Shown here: one piece after another, positions 42,553 through 53,709 of the stretch
Numbering within the stretch: position 1 is the first letter of the stretch
How the letters are laid out: every line of letters begins with the position of its first letter
Origin: Enterobacter mori LMG 25706
Lineage (GTDB): Bacteria; Pseudomonadota; Gammaproteobacteria; Enterobacterales; Enterobacteriaceae
Direction: 5' to 3'
NCBI RefSeq assembly: GCF_000211415.1
Contig: NZ_GL890777.1
Span: forward strand, 76,138-140,137
Length of the DNA: 64,000 nt
Position numbers and translations under genes: made by a program
Notes under the pieces: model-generated
The model's input: only the letters and a program-made list of their open reading frames with translations
Database searches by the model: none
Told to the model about the DNA's origin: nothing

Positions 42553-43621
42553 ATGGGGTATCTCCTGAACGTCGTGAGTCGGTATTGGGTGACTTATGTC
42601 TGTGGAAACTGTCCAGTAAGCACTGGCTGATATCGTCAAGGTCGACGACCTTCTTTGCCGCGCCCAGCGCAATGGCTTCACGCGGCATACCGAAGACCAC
42701 GCAGGTGGCTTCGCTCTGCGCGAGGGTAAAGGCGCCGGTCTGGCGCAAGTGCAGCAGGCCGCGCGCGCCGTCCGCGCCCATGCCGGTCAGCAGGGCGGCG
42801 CTGGCGTGCTTGCTGGCCTGCCGCGCCACGGAGTCAAACAGCACATCTACCGACGGGCGATGGCGATTCACCGGCGGGGCATCGCTGAGCCTGACCCGGT
42901 AGCCGTTGTCCTGGCCGAGGATCTCCATGTGGCTGTCCCCCGGCGCTATCAGGGCGCAGCCCGGGCGTACCGGTTCACCATCCTGCGCTTCACGCACGAC
43001 AATCTGGCACAGCGAGTCGAGACGCTGGGCGAAAGAGTGGGTGAAACCGGCAGGCATATGCTGGGCGATGACAATCCCCGGCGTACTGACCGGCAGCGGC
43101 ATTAAAACCCGACGCAGCGCCTCCGTGCCGCCCGTGGAAGAGCCAATGGCGATGATGCTCTGCTGACGCACGGGAATACCGGCGAGAACCGGTCGGGTGA
43201 GGGGACTGTGTGGTGCCAGTTTTGCGCGAGCGGCGATGCGGATCTTCTCCACCACCAGCTGGCTCCAGGTATCGATATTCTCTGCCCCGCGGTGTTCCGG
43301 CTTGGGCAGAAAATCAACCGCGCCGTGCTCCAGCGCGCCCATGGTGGCTTTCGAGCCTCGGGTGGTCAGGGAGGAGATCATAATGACCGGCATCGGGCGC
43401 AGGCGCATCAGGCGGGAGAGAAACTCCAGCCCGTCCATCCTTGGCATGTCGATATCCAGCGTCAGCACGTCCGGGTTGAGCTGTTTTATCAGCTCGCGGG
43501 CAATAAACGCGTCCGGCGCTGTGCCGACCATTTCCATATCAGGCTGCTGATTGACTACCGCACTGAGCATGTTACGCATCAGGGCAGAATCATCGACCGC
43601 CAGCACACGAATCGCCTTCAC
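42542..43621 (-). CDS. cheB: Chemotaxis methylesterase CheB
   Basis: A 359-residue protein with an N-terminal receiver (Asp10, Asp11, Asp56), a linker and a C-terminal methylesterase. The catalytic triad is visible: Ser162 (SSTGG), His188 (QHMP) and Asp284 (GMGADG). It demethylates and deamidates receptor glutamates and glutamines. Overlaps cheR by four bases. Confidence 0.95.
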   Translation of the reverse strand: MKAIRVLAVDDSALMRNMLSAVVNQQPDMEMVGTAPDAFIARELIKQLNPDVLTLDIDMPRMDGLEFLSRLMRLRPMPVIMISSLTTRGSKATMGALEHGAVDFLPKPEHRGAENIDTWSQLVVEKIRIAARAKLAPHSPLTRPVLAGIPVRQQSIIAIGSSTGGTEALRRVLMPLPVSTPGIVIAQHMPAGFTHSFAQRLDSLCQIVVREAQDGEPVRPGCALIAPGDSHMEILGQDNGYRVRLSDAPPVNRHRPSVDVLFDSVARQASKHASAALLTGMGADGARGLLHLRQTGAFTLAQSEATCVVFGMPREAIALGAAKKVVDLDDISQCLLDSFHRHKSPNTDSRRSGDTPYVG

Positions 43622-44472
43622 CGTGTGGCCTCCGTCAGTTCATACACCGACTGCCCGCGCAGGCGCAGTGGAATATGTGCGTGGTTAAAATGTTCCGAGT
43701 GACCTACAAACAGCAGGCCGCCGGGCTTAAGCAGACGCGCAAAGCGCTGCAACAGGCGCTGCTGCGTCGGCGCGTCGAAATAAATCATCACGTTGCGACA
43801 GAAAATGGCGTCGAACGGCCCGGGTACGGACCACTTCTCATCCAGTAAATTAAGCTGCTGATAGTGAATGGCGGAAAGCAGCTCCCGTCTGGCTTTCACC
43901 CACTCGCTGTTGTCGCCCGTGCCGCGCAGAAAGAAGTGACGCTTCTGCGCCAGCGTCAGCGCGTCCAGATCGCTCAGCCGGTAAACGCCCGCTTCCGCTT
44001 TTGCCAGCACCTCCGTGTCGATATCCGATGCCCAGATGCGCGGCCCGGACACCGACGCGCCCAACAGCTCGTGCAGCGTCATCGCGATAGAGCAGGGCTC
44101 TTCCCCCGTTGACGCGGCGGTACACCAGACGCGATATCCCGACGCGCGCTGGCGCGCATGTTCCGCGAGGATCGGAAAGTGATACGCCTCGCGGAAAAAG
44201 GAGGTCAGGTTGGTCGTCAGCGCGTTAATAAAGTTCTGCCATTCCGGATGTTCTGAGTGCGACTCAAGAAGGCCGATATACTCGCTGAACGTGGCAAGAC
44301 CCAGCGTACGCACGCGACGGGAGAGACGATTAAAAATCATCTCCCGCTTTTGTGCGTTGACGACAATTCCGGCTCGCTTATAAATTAATTTCCCGACGCG
44401 CTGTAATTCGCTGTCGGTCAGAGAAAGCGTATTCAGGGATAAGCGTGCAGAAGTGCTGATAATTTCACTCAT
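43618..44472 (-). CDS. cheR: Chemotaxis receptor methyltransferase CheR
   Basis: A 284-residue SAM-dependent methyltransferase with the N-terminal helical domain and catalytic domain (SAM motif around [17 protein letters not shown], and [10 protein letters not shown]). It lies only 16 bases behind fliE, and no receptor genes separate the two. The sequence before its ATG (GGTCTGCTCC) lacks a good Shine-Dalgarno, so coupling to fliE translation is possible. Confidence 0.94.
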   Translation of the reverse strand: MSEIISTSARLSLNTLSLTDSELQRVGKLIYKRAGIVVNAQKREMIFNRLSRRVRTLGLATFSEYIGLLESHSEHPEWQNFINALTTNLTSFFREAYHFPILAEHARQRASGYRVWCTAASTGEEPCSIAMTLHELLGASVSGPRIWASDIDTEVLAKAEAGVYRLSDLDALTLAQKRHFFLRGTGDNSEWVKARRELLSAIHYQQLNLLDEKWSVPGPFDAIFCRNVMIYFDAPTQQRLLQRFARLLKPGGLLFVGHSEHFNHAHIPLRLRGQSVYELTEATR

Positions 44473-44488
44473 AGAATAGGAGCAGACC

Positions 44489-44812
44489 TTAAACCGGTGT
44501 ATTCATTATTTCCTGATACGCGCCGATCATTTTATTTCGCGCCTGCATACCAAAGCTGAATGAAATAGAAGACTTCTGCATTGCGCGCATCACATCATTC
44601 AGGGCAATATCGCTGTTGCCGGACATCCACTGCTGTGTTTTGCTCTTTGCCTCGACCTGGGTTTTATTTATTTCGTTAATGCTGTTAAATAAAACGTCAG
44701 AAAAAGAGGGCGTGTCGCCGCGCGGGGATTCGAGGCGAGTAGACGTCCCGCCGACCTGCTGCGCCTGACGCTGAATTTGATCGAGTACGCCATGCATTAA
44801 TGTTGCTGACAT
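44489..44812 (-). CDS. fliE: Flagellar MS-ring/rod junction protein FliE
   Basis: A 107-residue protein with the FliE C-terminal signature (LNDVMRAMQKSSISFSFGMQARNKMIGAYQEIMN). It joins the MS ring to the rod and is exported by the flagellar type III system. A TTG at 44818 also opens the frame, but ATG 44812 has AGGA seven bases upstream. It is divergent from fliF, as in E. coli, yet runs straight into cheR instead of ending as a monocistronic unit. Confidence 0.9.
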   Translation of the reverse strand: MSATLMHGVLDQIQRQAQQVGGTSTRLESPRGDTPSFSDVLFNSINEINKTQVEAKSKTQQWMSGNSDIALNDVMRAMQKSSISFSFGMQARNKMIGAYQEIMNTPV

Positions 44813-45075
44813 GTTCAATTCCTGGTAAATGAGATAAAAACTGCTGTTTGTTGCACATCTTTTAAACGCCGACAGCTTAACACGCGAATAAAAACCTCAG
44901 AAAATCCAATAAGCCGACAGAACTTTGAGCTTATTTATCCTTAAAAAAAACGCCTTTCAGACGATAATGCCCGCCTGAAAAATTCTTATATTTTTGAAAT
45001 CGTCGACATCACTCTCGCGAATTTCGTGAGCTGACGCGCATCGCTGATGCGTGCTATTTCATACAGGAATACGGC

Positions 45076-46755
45076 ATGAGTGCCACACTAAATGATTTAA
45101 CCAACAACCCGGCAGAGCGAATTAAAGCAATACTGTCCTCACTTCGCAGCAGTCCAAAGCTTTTGCTGGTAATTTGCGGCGCTGCGGCGCTTTCCGTCAT
45201 CATCGCCTTAATGTTCTGGGCAAAGGAGCCGGATTACCGGGTGCTGTTCAGCAACATCAGCGATGAAGAGGGCGGCGCGATTGTGGCGCAGCTGTCTCAG
45301 CTCAACGTCCCTTACCGTATCGATACGCCGGGCGGCGTGATCATGGTACCGGGATTCCAGGTACATGAAGTGCGTATGAAGCTGGCGCAGCAGGGGCTGC
45401 CGAAAGGCGGTTCGGTAGGCTTTGAACTCCTCGATCAGGAGAAGTTCGGCGTCAGCCAGTTTACCGAGCAGGTGAACTATCAGCGTGCCCTGGAGGGCGA
45501 GCTGGCGCGCACCATTGAAAATCTCGGGCCGATTCAGAGCGCGCGCGTGCATCTGGCCACGCCGAAACCGTCGATGTTTGTCCGTGAGCAGAAAAAACCG
45601 ACCGCGTCAGTCACCGTTAACCTGCTGCACGGCCGCACCCTTGACGACAGCCAGGTGGTGGCCATCACCCATCTGATCTCCAGCGCTGTCACCGGGCTTT
45701 CTGCCGAGAGCGTCACCATTGTCGATCAGCGCGGCAACCTGCTGACCCAAAGCGGCGTGCGCGGTTTGCAAACAGCGCACCTGAAATACACCAACGACAT
45801 TGAGAGCGACTACCAGCAGCGTATTCAGCGCATTCTGGCTCCGCTGGTGGGGGACGAAAATATTCGCGCACAGGTCACGGCGCAGATTGACTTCACCGAG
45901 CAGGAGCAGACGCTGGAGCAGTATCAGCCGAACAGCGAGCCTGAAAAAATGGCGATCCGCAGCCGCCAGGCGAGCCTCTCCGAGCAGGGCAACCGCCGCG
46001 GTGCAGGCGGCGTGCCGGGAGCGCTGAGCAATACCCCGCCCGCACCGGCCACCGCACCGCTGACCCAACCGCTCAACACCCCGGCGGATGACAATAAAGA
46101 GAAAACTACCGGTAACAGCGCCAGCCGCGATCCAGCCCAGCCGTATAACAACCGCAGTGATGAGACCACCAACTTTGAGGTGGATCGCACGCTAACCCAC
46201 ACCAAATCCAATACGGGACGCATTCAGCGTCTCTCGGTGGCCGTGGTCATCAACCATTTGCCGCAAGGGGAAGAGGGTAAACCCGGCCCGATCGGTGAGG
46301 CGGAGTTGACCCGCATCAACGCCCTGGTCAAAGAGGCGATTGGTTACAACGCCGCGCGCGGCGACAGCGTCAATATTCTCAACTCCGCGTTTAACGGCGT
46401 GGTGGAAGCCCCGGTACCGCCGTTCTGGAAACAGGAAAGTTTCTACGTCCTGCTGATGGCGATTGCGCGCTACCTGGTGATTGCGATTATCGCCTGGGTG
46501 ATGTGGCGCAAGCTGGTTCAGCCAGCCTGGATCCGCCACCAGGAGACCACAATCCGTCGTCTGGAGATGGAGAAAGAGGCGCGGGAGGAACAGATTGCGG
46601 CGAAAAAACGTGCCGCGGAGAAAAACAACCGCGACCGTGCCCAGCAGCGAGTGGATACCGAACTCAATGGTCAACAGCTGCGTGAGCTGGCAGAGCAGGA
46701 GCCGCGCGTTATCGCCCTCGTTATCCGCCAGTGGATGAGTAAGGAGCCTAAATAA
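45076..46755 (+). CDS. fliF: Flagellar MS-ring protein FliF
   Basis: A 559-residue ring protein with a first helix at about 28-48, the YscJ-like ring-building motifs ([20 protein letters not shown]), the FliF C-domain, a second helix at about 455-475 and a C-terminal FliG-binding tail. First gene of the fliF-R run; the 263-base gap to fliE must carry both class 2 promoters. Stop and fliG start overlap (TAATG). Confidence 0.95.
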   Translation: MSATLNDLTNNPAERIKAILSSLRSSPKLLLVICGAAALSVIIALMFWAKEPDYRVLFSNISDEEGGAIVAQLSQLNVPYRIDTPGGVIMVPGFQVHEVRMKLAQQGLPKGGSVGFELLDQEKFGVSQFTEQVNYQRALEGELARTIENLGPIQSARVHLATPKPSMFVREQKKPTASVTVNLLHGRTLDDSQVVAITHLISSAVTGLSAESVTIVDQRGNLLTQSGVRGLQTAHLKYTNDIESDYQQRIQRILAPLVGDENIRAQVTAQIDFTEQEQTLEQYQPNSEPEKMAIRSRQASLSEQGNRRGAGGVPGALSNTPPAPATAPLTQPLNTPADDNKEKTTGNSASRDPAQPYNNRSDETTNFEVDRTLTHTKSNTGRIQRLSVAVVINHLPQGEEGKPGPIGEAELTRINALVKEAIGYNAARGDSVNILNSAFNGVVEAPVPPFWKQESFYVLLMAIARYLVIAIIAWVMWRKLVQPAWIRHQETTIRRLEMEKEAREEQIAAKKRAAEKNNRDRAQQRVDTELNGQQLRELAEQEPRVIALVIRQWMSKEPK

Positions 46756-47741
46756 TGAATGCCTCAGAAAAAAGCGCCATTGTCATGCTGACGCTGGGAG
46801 ATGTCCTGGCGGCGGAGGTGTTCAAGCACCTCAATGCCCACGAGGTAAAGCAGATCAGTAGCTCAATGGTCAACATGGCGGGCTTTACCCATGACCAGAT
46901 GGCAAGCGTATTAGAACAGTTCAAGAAAGACTCCAGCGAATATGCCGCGCTGAGCCTCAACACTAACGATTATCTGCGCAGCGTGCTGGTGAAGGCGCTG
47001 GGCGAAGAGCGTGCCTCGTCGCTGCTGGAAGACCTGCTGGATACCCATCAGGGCGGCAACGGCATCGAGACGCTCAACTTTATGGAGCCACAGTCGGTAT
47101 TCGATCTGATCCGCGAGGAGCATCCGCAGATCATCGCCACCATCCTGGTGCACCTGAAGCGTAACCAGGCGGCGGACGTGCTGGGCAAATTTGACGACCG
47201 CGAGCGTAACGACATCATGCTGCGTATCGCCACGTTTGGCGGCGTACAGCCTGCCGCGTTGCAGGAGCTGACGGAAGTGCTGAACAACCTGCTGCACGGT
47301 CAAAACCTGAAGCGCAGCAAGATGGGCGGCGTGCGTCCGGCAGCCGAGATCCTCAACCTGATGAAGTCTCACCAGGAAGAGGCGGCCATCGAGGCGGTAC
47401 GCGAATTCGACGGTGAGCTGGCACAGAAGATTATCGACGAGATGTTCCTGTTCGAAAACCTGGTGGAAGTGGAAGACAGAAGCATCCAGCGTCTGCTGCA
47501 GGAGATCGAGAGCGAGACGCTGATCATCGCGCTGAAAGGTGCCGACGAGCCGCTGCGCATGAAGTTCTTCCGCAACATGTCCCGTCGTCAGGCCGAGCTG
47601 ATGACCGACGACCTGGCCTCCCGTGGTCCGGTTCGTCTGTCGCAGGTCGAAGCGGAACAGAAGACGATCCTCAACGTGGTCCGTCGCCTGGCCGAATCCG
47701 GCGAGATCCTGATTGGAGGCAGCGACGATGCCTACGTTTAA
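46755..47741 (+). CDS. fliG: Flagellar motor switch protein FliG
   Basis: A 328-residue rotor protein with N-terminal FliF-binding, middle and C-terminal torque domains. The charged torque helix ([20 protein letters not shown]) and the EHPQ motif (REEHPQIIA) are conserved. Clear ortholog of E. coli FliG (331) with roughly three quarters identical residues by eye. Confidence 0.96.
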   Translation: MNASEKSAIVMLTLGDVLAAEVFKHLNAHEVKQISSSMVNMAGFTHDQMASVLEQFKKDSSEYAALSLNTNDYLRSVLVKALGEERASSLLEDLLDTHQGGNGIETLNFMEPQSVFDLIREEHPQIIATILVHLKRNQAADVLGKFDDRERNDIMLRIATFGGVQPAALQELTEVLNNLLHGQNLKRSKMGGVRPAAEILNLMKSHQEEAAIEAVREFDGELAQKIIDEMFLFENLVEVEDRSIQRLLQEIESETLIIALKGADEPLRMKFFRNMSRRQAELMTDDLASRGPVRLSQVEAEQKTILNVVRRLAESGEILIGGSDDAYV

Positions 47742-48432
47742 GGATACCCATGCCCAGGAGTGGCACAGCTGGCAGCCTGAAAATCTGCTCGGAGAACCCC
47801 TTGAAACGCCGCTGCCGACGCTGGATAACGCCCAGTCCGAGGCGCAACTGAAAGCCGAGCTGGCACGCCTGCGGAAACAGGCGGAGCAGCAGGGCTTCGC
47901 ACAGGGACAGCAGCAGGGACAGGAAGAGGGACGCAAGCAGGGCTATGAGGTGGGCCTTAAAGAAGGCCGTGAGGCGGGCTTTGCAAAAGGTATGGAGCAG
48001 GCGCGCGTGGATCAGCAGACGGTGCTGCGTGAAGCGGAACAGTGGGTCACTCACTTTAAGCTCGCGCTGGAGAACCTCGAAAGCCTGATCCCTGGCCGTC
48101 TGGTGCAGTTCGCGCTCACCGCCGTGCAGCAACTCTACGGCAGCGCCAGCATGGCGGATAACCAGGCCCTGATGAGCCAGATCCGTAGCCTGATGAAACA
48201 GGATGTGCTGCTCCACGGCACCTTTAAGCTGTACGTGAATCCGGACGCGTTTACCTCGGTTGAGCAGGCGCTGGGTGACACGCTCACGGCGATGGGGCGG
48301 GAGCTGCACCGGGACGCGCACCTGGCGTCCGGCGGCTGCCGCGTGGTGTCACCTGACGCAGAGGTAGACGCCAGTATGGAAACGCGCTGGCAGGCGCTCT
48401 GTCACCTGGCTCGCGAGGAACTGTCGCAATGA
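47728..48432 (+). CDS. fliH: FliH, regulator of the flagellar export ATPase
   Basis: A 234-residue stator protein with the Gly-x-x-x-Gly repeat helix typical of FliH ([20 protein letters not shown] then GLKEG). The start at ATG 47728 follows GGAGG and lies inside the end of fliG by 14 bases; an upstream TTG at 47713 is less likely. It inhibits and positions FliI at the export gate. Confidence 0.92.
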   Translation: MPTFKDTHAQEWHSWQPENLLGEPLETPLPTLDNAQSEAQLKAELARLRKQAEQQGFAQGQQQGQEEGRKQGYEVGLKEGREAGFAKGMEQARVDQQTVLREAEQWVTHFKLALENLESLIPGRLVQFALTAVQQLYGSASMADNQALMSQIRSLMKQDVLLHGTFKLYVNPDAFTSVEQALGDTLTAMGRELHRDAHLASGGCRVVSPDAEVDASMETRWQALCHLAREELSQ

Positions 48433-49793
48433 GCGCGCAGCTAAAAAAGTGGCTTTCCGTCCTCGACCGGGTGGAAGAGAGACTGACGCAGGTGCCGGAT
48501 TTTCGCCAGTACGGCAAGCTGACGCGCGCCACGGGTCTGGTGATGGAAGCGGTTGGGCTGAAGCTGCCGATTGGCGCGTTGTGCATCGTGGAGCGCCAGA
48601 CGGAGCAGGGCATTATCCCGGTTGAGTGTGAAGTGGTGGGCTTTAACGGCCAAACGCTGTTCCTGATGCCGCTGGAGCACGTCGACGGCATTCTGCCGGG
48701 GGCGCGTATTTACGCTCTGCAAAACGACAGTCATGCCGGGAAGCAGTTGCCTGTGGGCCCGCATCTGCTGGGCCGGGTGCTGGATGCGCAGGGACGACCG
48801 CTGGATGGTCGTCCCGCGCCAGGGAATCCGTCGGCGGGGCTCTTTACGCCAACCCTCAACCCGCTCCATCGTGACCCGATTAAAAACGTACTGGATGTCG
48901 GTGTGCGCGCCATCAACGGCCTGTTGACGGTGGGACGCGGTCAGCGTATGGGCCTGTTTGCCGGATCCGGCGTGGGCAAAAGCGTGCTGCTCGGCATGAT
49001 GGCGCGCTTCACCACCGCCGATGTCATCGTGGTGGGGCTGATTGGCGAGCGTGGCCGTGAAGTCAAAGATTTTATTGAAAATATCCTCGGCGAGCAGGGG
49101 CTGGCGCGCGCGGTGGTAGTTGCCGCACCGGCCGATGTCTCGCCCATTTTGCGTATGCAGGGGGCGGTCTATGCCACCCGCATCGCCGAAGATTTTCGCG
49201 ATCGCGGCCTCAACGTGCTGCTGATCATGGACTCCCTGACGCGTTACGCCATGGCGCAGCGCGAGGTGGCGCTGGCCATCGGCGAACCGCCCGCGACCAA
49301 AGGCTATCCGCCATCGGTCTTTGCCCGCCTGCCTGCGCTGGTGGAACGGACCGGTAACGGCGTGAAGGGAGGCGGGTCAATCACCGCGTTTTATACCGTT
49401 CTGACGGAGGGCGATGACCAGCAGGATCCGATTGCCGACTCCGCGCGAGCAATCCTCGACGGACATATCGTCCTGTCGCGTCGTCTTGCCGAGGCGGGCC
49501 ACTATCCGGCCATCGATATCGAAGCCTCGATCAGCCGCGCCATGACCGAGCTGATCCCGCCTGCCCCGTTCCGCAAGGTGCAGCGTTTCAAACAGCTACT
49601 TTCTGCGTATCAGCGCAACCGCGATCTGGTCAGCGTGGGTGCATACGTCAAAGGCAGCGACGCGATGCTGGATCTGGCAATCGACAAATACCCGTCACTG
49701 GAAGCGTTCCTCCACCAGGCGATCCACGAACGTAGCGGTTATGACGACGCCGTGCATACCCTCTCCGGGCTCTTCCCGGATATCAGGGACTAA
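48429..49793 (+). CDS. fliI: Flagellum-specific ATPase FliI
   Basis: A 454-residue F1-beta-like ATPase with Walker A GSGVGKS (179-185), Walker [12 protein letters not shown] and the type III ATPase segment [18 protein letters not shown]. It energises unfolding and export of flagellar substrates. Overlaps fliH by four bases. Confidence 0.96.
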   Translation: MSAQLKKWLSVLDRVEERLTQVPDFRQYGKLTRATGLVMEAVGLKLPIGALCIVERQTEQGIIPVECEVVGFNGQTLFLMPLEHVDGILPGARIYALQNDSHAGKQLPVGPHLLGRVLDAQGRPLDGRPAPGNPSAGLFTPTLNPLHRDPIKNVLDVGVRAINGLLTVGRGQRMGLFAGSGVGKSVLLGMMARFTTADVIVVGLIGERGREVKDFIENILGEQGLARAVVVAAPADVSPILRMQGAVYATRIAEDFRDRGLNVLLIMDSLTRYAMAQREVALAIGEPPATKGYPPSVFARLPALVERTGNGVKGGGSITAFYTVLTEGDDQQDPIADSARAILDGHIVLSRRLAEAGHYPAIDIEASISRAMTELIPPAPFRKVQRFKQLLSAYQRNRDLVSVGAYVKGSDAMLDLAIDKYPSLEAFLHQAIHERSGYDDAVHTLSGLFPDIRD

Positions 49794-49805
49794 CCCGGAG
49801 GAGCC

Positions 49806-50255
49806 ATGAAGGTAAACAACCCAATGACCCTGCTGCGTGACATGGCAGAGGAGACGCTGACGGAGACCACCCGCGCGCTGGGTGGCGTGCAGCAGCAGCT
49901 TCAGCAGGCGGTCACCCAGCATGAACAGCTGCAGCACTACGAGCAGGAGTATCAGCAGTCACTGCGTCAGGGAATGATGGGCAGCGGCATGTCGGTGGCG
50001 GATCTGGTTAATCACCAGTCGTTTATTTTATCTCTCAAGCAGGTCGTTAAGCAGCAGCAAGGCCATGTCGACGCCTGTGAAAAGGCAGTCGACAAGGTGA
50101 AACAGAACTGGGTGCATAACAAGCAGCGCCTGAACGCGTTTGAAACGCTGATTGAACGCCGGGCGAAGGCGCAGGCGTTGGTTCAGAGCCGACATGAACA
50201 AAAGCTGATGGATGAATTTGCCCAGCGTGCCGGGCAGAAAAGAGAAAGGCTATGA
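49806..50255 (+). CDS. fliJ: Flagellar export chaperone FliJ
   Basis: A 149-residue antiparallel coiled-coil protein of FliJ length and position between fliI and fliK, ending KLMDEFAQRAGQKRERL. It couples FliI to FlhA and chaperones rod and hook substrates. Stop overlaps fliK start. Confidence 0.92.
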   Translation: MKVNNPMTLLRDMAEETLTETTRALGGVQQQLQQAVTQHEQLQHYEQEYQQSLRQGMMGSGMSVADLVNHQSFILSLKQVVKQQQGHVDACEKAVDKVKQNWVHNKQRLNAFETLIERRAKAQALVQSRHEQKLMDEFAQRAGQKRERL

Positions 50256-51313
50256 ATATTGATATTGCCACCCTGCTACTGGGTGGAGCACAGAGCAAAC
50301 CGAAGGCGGGATTACTGTCTGACGAGAATTTCGGCCTGGCGCTGGAAGGTAAGCTGGTGCAGCTGTTCACCGGGCTTGACCCGCAGGCGTTGATGGCTCT
50401 GCCGGAGGCGGCGCTGCCAACCGGTATGCTGCCGGGGCAGTTAAGGGACGTGGTTGCCGGGGACGATGACGAGGGCAACGAGACGTTGTTGATGGCCGCT
50501 CCGGGGCTGGCTGAGGCGTTGACGGGCGCTGTTGTCATTGAAGGCGACGGTGAAGGCCAGGATAGCCCGCAGTGGCAGCTTCAACAGCTGGTTACCCGCA
50601 GCGTGACGGGCACTGAGGCAGCGGCAAGACCGGAGCCTGGCAAACCTGCGGCAAGCGAGAAGCCTGACGCGCAGGGCGGTAAAACCTTAGCACCCCTCAG
50701 CGTAACAGAGAAAACGCCAACGGTGACGACAACGCCTCTGACGGCGCAGTCTGCGCCGATCGCGAGCGAAACGGTCGCCACGGCAGAGATGTCATCCACC
50801 GCGCAGGTCAGTGCCGTGGCGCTGCCTGCCACCGTACGCACCAGCGTTGCCCATGCTCCGCAGCAGGTGGTTACCGTGAATCACCCGCCGGAAACGCCGG
50901 AGTGGAAGCAGTCGGTAAGCCACCATATCGCTATCTTTAGCCGCAACGGCCTGCACAGCGCTGAGATCCGTTTACACCCTGAGGAGCTAGGTTCACTGCA
51001 GATCTCCCTGCGCGTACAGCAGGATCAGGCGCAGATCCATATCGTCAGCGAACATGCTCATATTCGCCACGCGATGGAGCAGGCGATGCCGCAGCTGCGC
51101 GCCGCAATGGCGGAATCGGGCATTCAACTCGGTCAGGCGAACGTCAGCGCAGAGGGGCAACAGCACGCTGCGGCGGGTGAACAGCGCGGCAATACGTCTG
51201 GCGAGCAGCAGGCTCAGCCTGAGGGAGACGCGCAGCCAGATGAAGGTGATAGTGTTCCGACATTATTAACCACTATGCCTGGAAATATTTACGGAATTAA
51301 TACCTTTGCCTGA
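50252..51313 (+). CDS. fliK: Flagellar hook-length control protein FliK
   Basis: A 353-residue ruler protein: N-terminal domain, low-complexity Ala/Thr/Pro-rich middle (about 120-215), and the folded C-terminal switch domain (HHIAIFSRNGLHSAEIRLHP then ELGSLQISLRV). It times the substrate-specificity switch by contacting FlhB. Followed by a 129-base gap before fliL with a CCTGATTATCAGG palindrome. Confidence 0.92.
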   Translation: MNIDIATLLLGGAQSKPKAGLLSDENFGLALEGKLVQLFTGLDPQALMALPEAALPTGMLPGQLRDVVAGDDDEGNETLLMAAPGLAEALTGAVVIEGDGEGQDSPQWQLQQLVTRSVTGTEAAARPEPGKPAASEKPDAQGGKTLAPLSVTEKTPTVTTTPLTAQSAPIASETVATAEMSSTAQVSAVALPATVRTSVAHAPQQVVTVNHPPETPEWKQSVSHHIAIFSRNGLHSAEIRLHPEELGSLQISLRVQQDQAQIHIVSEHAHIRHAMEQAMPQLRAAMAESGIQLGQANVSAEGQQHAAAGEQRGNTSGEQQAQPEGDAQPDEGDSVPTLLTTMPGNIYGINTFA

Positions 51314-51442
51314 AGTGGCGAATTAGCTTCAGGAATGAAATTTTATCGCCTGATTATCAGGATGATTAAATGGACTACAATGTCCGCCATATTGACACGA
51401 GGGTAGTACGCTGCCTTCTCTTATTTATCAGGTGTACGTTCA

Positions 51443-51949
51443 ATGAGTAATAAAAATAAAAAGGTCGCCAGCGGCGGAGGGTCTCGCTCGCTTCTGATGA
51501 CGTTCATGTTTTTGACTGCCGTTGCGGCGTGCGGGGTTTCCGGCTACCTGTTCTGGGAAATGAAATTCGCCAAACCGGCACAAGAGGTCGTGGAAGGAGA
51601 AGCGAAAACAGTGCCTGCGCCTGCGCAAGTCGAGCCGCTTTACGCCTCGATGAACACTTTTACCGTAAGCCTGAAGCCGACGGCGAATGAATCCGACCGG
51701 GTATTGTACCTGGGCTTGTCTATTCGGGTGGCAGAGCAGAAATCACTGGCCGTACTGGAAAAATATTTGCCGGAATACCGCAGCCGCTTATTTATGTTGC
51801 TCACGCATCAGACCTATGAAGATTTAGCCACCGACGAGGGAAAACGCCGCCTGATTACCAATATTCAGAGCGAGCTGGATAAACCGCTGGCGTTTAACCA
51901 GTCCATTCGCGTCACTGACGTCCTTATTAACGAATTTATTCTGCGGTAA
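51443..51949 (+). CDS. fliL: Flagellar basal-body protein FliL
   Basis: A 168-residue single-pass inner-membrane protein (helix about 18-38) with a periplasmic stomatin-like domain. FliL encircles and supports the stator. The gap before it suggests a separate promoter for fliLMNOPQR, as in E. coli. Confidence 0.93.
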   Translation: MSNKNKKVASGGGSRSLLMTFMFLTAVAACGVSGYLFWEMKFAKPAQEVVEGEAKTVPAPAQVEPLYASMNTFTVSLKPTANESDRVLYLGLSIRVAEQKSLAVLEKYLPEYRSRLFMLLTHQTYEDLATDEGKRRLITNIQSELDKPLAFNQSIRVTDVLINEFILR

Positions 51950-51954
51950 TAATT

Positions 51955-52947
51955 ATGGCTGACAGCTTTTTATCACAGGATGAGATCGACCGTTTACTGA
52001 ACGCCGATGTTGAGAGTAGTAGCGATCTCAATAACAGCCGTCCAGACGCAGGGATAAAACCCTACGACCCGCATACGCAACGCCGGGTTATTCGTGAACG
52101 TCTGCATTCGCTGGAAATTATTAACGAACGTTTTGCCCGTCAGTTCCGTATGGGGCTGTTCAACCTGCTGCGCCGTAGCCCGGATATTACGGCGGGGAAT
52201 ATTAAGATCCAGCCGTATCACGAGTTTGCCCGCAACCTGCCGGTGCCGACAAACCTGAACCTGCTGCACCTTAACCCGCTGCGCGGCACGTCGCTGATGG
52301 CCTTTTCGCCAGGGCTGGTGTTTATGGCCGTGGATAACCTGTTTGGCGGCGACGGTCGTTTCCCGACCAAGGCCGACGGGCGTGAATTTACGCCCACCGA
52401 GCAGCGCGTGATCCACCGCATGCTGTCGATGGCGCGCGAGGCGTACGAATTTGCCTGGAGTTCGATCTATAAAATCAAAACGGAGTACATCCGTTCGGAA
52501 ATCCAGGTGAAGTTCACCAACATCACCTCATCGCCTAACGACGTGGTGGTCACCACGCCGTTTTCGGTGGAGATCGGCTCGCACCGTGGGGAGTTCAACA
52601 TCTGTATTCCCTTCAGCACCATCGAACCGCTGCGCGAGCTTCTGAGTAACCCGCCGATGGACAACTCCCGGCAGGAAGACACCCAGTGGCGCGGCATGTT
52701 GGCCAGCCAGATGCGGGAAACGGAGCTGGAGCTTACCGCACGCTTCGCCGATATCGGCACCCGACTGTCCAGCGTTATGCAGATGAAAAAAGGCGATGTT
52801 ATCGCCCTGGATAAGCAGGAATTTATCGAAGCCAGCGTGGGTGGTGTACCGGTCTTCACGGCCAAATATGGTGCCGTTAACAATCAATATGCCCTGAAGG
52901 TCGAGCAGATGATTCAGCCTTCATTACTATCATTAAACAAGGAGTAA
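51955..52947 (+). CDS. fliM: Flagellar motor switch protein FliM
   Basis: A 330-residue C-ring protein. The N-terminal CheY-P-binding peptide DSFLSQDEIDRLLN (3-16) is intact, which implies that this motor responds to a CheY. The middle CheC-like and C-terminal FliN-like domains follow. Confidence 0.95.
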   Translation: MADSFLSQDEIDRLLNADVESSSDLNNSRPDAGIKPYDPHTQRRVIRERLHSLEIINERFARQFRMGLFNLLRRSPDITAGNIKIQPYHEFARNLPVPTNLNLLHLNPLRGTSLMAFSPGLVFMAVDNLFGGDGRFPTKADGREFTPTEQRVIHRMLSMAREAYEFAWSSIYKIKTEYIRSEIQVKFTNITSSPNDVVVTTPFSVEIGSHRGEFNICIPFSTIEPLRELLSNPPMDNSRQEDTQWRGMLASQMRETELELTARFADIGTRLSSVMQMKKGDVIALDKQEFIEASVGGVPVFTAKYGAVNNQYALKVEQMIQPSLLSLNKE

Positions 52948-52954
52948 TTTCCCC

Positions 52955-53338
52955 ATGAGCGATATGAGCACCTCATCGGGTTCTGACGATCAGTCCATTG
53001 ATAATCTCTGGGGTGATGCAATGACCGAACAGCACGCGGCGGGAATTACCGACACCATGGCTGCACCACAATTCTCTGACGAGATGAACCTGATCCTCGA
53101 TATCCCGGTAAAAATGACCGTGGAGCTGGGGCGTACCAAGATGACCATTAAAGAGCTGCTGCGCTTAAGCCAGGGCTCGGTGGTGTCGCTGGACGGGCTG
53201 GCGGGGGAACCGCTGGATATCCTGATCAACGGCTATCTGATAGCGCAGGGGGAAGTGGTGGTGGTTTCCGATAAGTTCGGCATCCGCATCACGGATATCA
53301 TCACGCCGTCTGAACGTATGCACCGTCTGAGCCGCTAA
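52955..53338 (+). CDS. fliN: Flagellar motor switch protein FliN
   Basis: A 127-residue protein with a C-terminal SpoA domain (LILDIPVKMTVELGRTKMTI, ITDIITPSERMHRLSR). It completes the C ring and docks FliH. The last base of its stop is the first base of the fliO ATG. Confidence 0.95.
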   Translation: MSDMSTSSGSDDQSIDNLWGDAMTEQHAAGITDTMAAPQFSDEMNLILDIPVKMTVELGRTKMTIKELLRLSQGSVVSLDGLAGEPLDILINGYLIAQGEVVVVSDKFGIRITDIITPSERMHRLSR

Positions 53339-53709
53339 TGAACGCCACTGACTCCCTCCCGGCGACCGGCTCGGTGCTGATGACGGTCTCCGGCGCGCTG
53401 GCCCTGATTATCCTGCTGATTGTGGTGATGGCCTGGGCTGCCCGCCGCAGCGGACTGGCGCGTCGGCTGAACGATGTTCAGGGCAACATGACTCTGGTGG
53501 CGACCCAGTCGCTGGGGCCGCGCGAGCGCCTGGTGCTGGTCGACGTAGGCGATCAGCGTCTGGTGCTGGGCGTGACCGCCACGCAGATCACCTGCCTCGC
53601 GACGCAGGCGCGCCCGGAGCACGCTCCGCAAACCTCTGCGCCTGCCGCGACCTTCCCGCTGATGCTGGAAAAACTGCGCCAGAAATACCGTTCGGGAGGT
53701 GAGCAGTGA
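53338..53709 (+). CDS. fliO: Flagellar export assembly protein FliO
   Basis: A 123-residue protein with one transmembrane helix (about 12-37) and a small cytoplasmic domain ([24 protein letters not shown] split at 60-80). It assists FliP ring assembly. Overlaps neighbours on both sides. Confidence 0.9.
   Translation: MNATDSLPATGSVLMTVSGALALIILLIVVMAWAARRSGLARRLNDVQGNMTLVATQSLGPRERLVLVDVGDQRLVLGVTATQITCLATQARPEHAPQTSAPAATFPLMLEKLRQKYRSGGEQ

Noticed and set aside
44819..45075. Repeated GCCGACAG in the fliE-fliF gap as sigma-28 promoters
   Set aside because: Neither copy has TAAA at the required 15-base distance; the gap probably carries FlhDC-dependent class 2 promoters that I cannot delimit.
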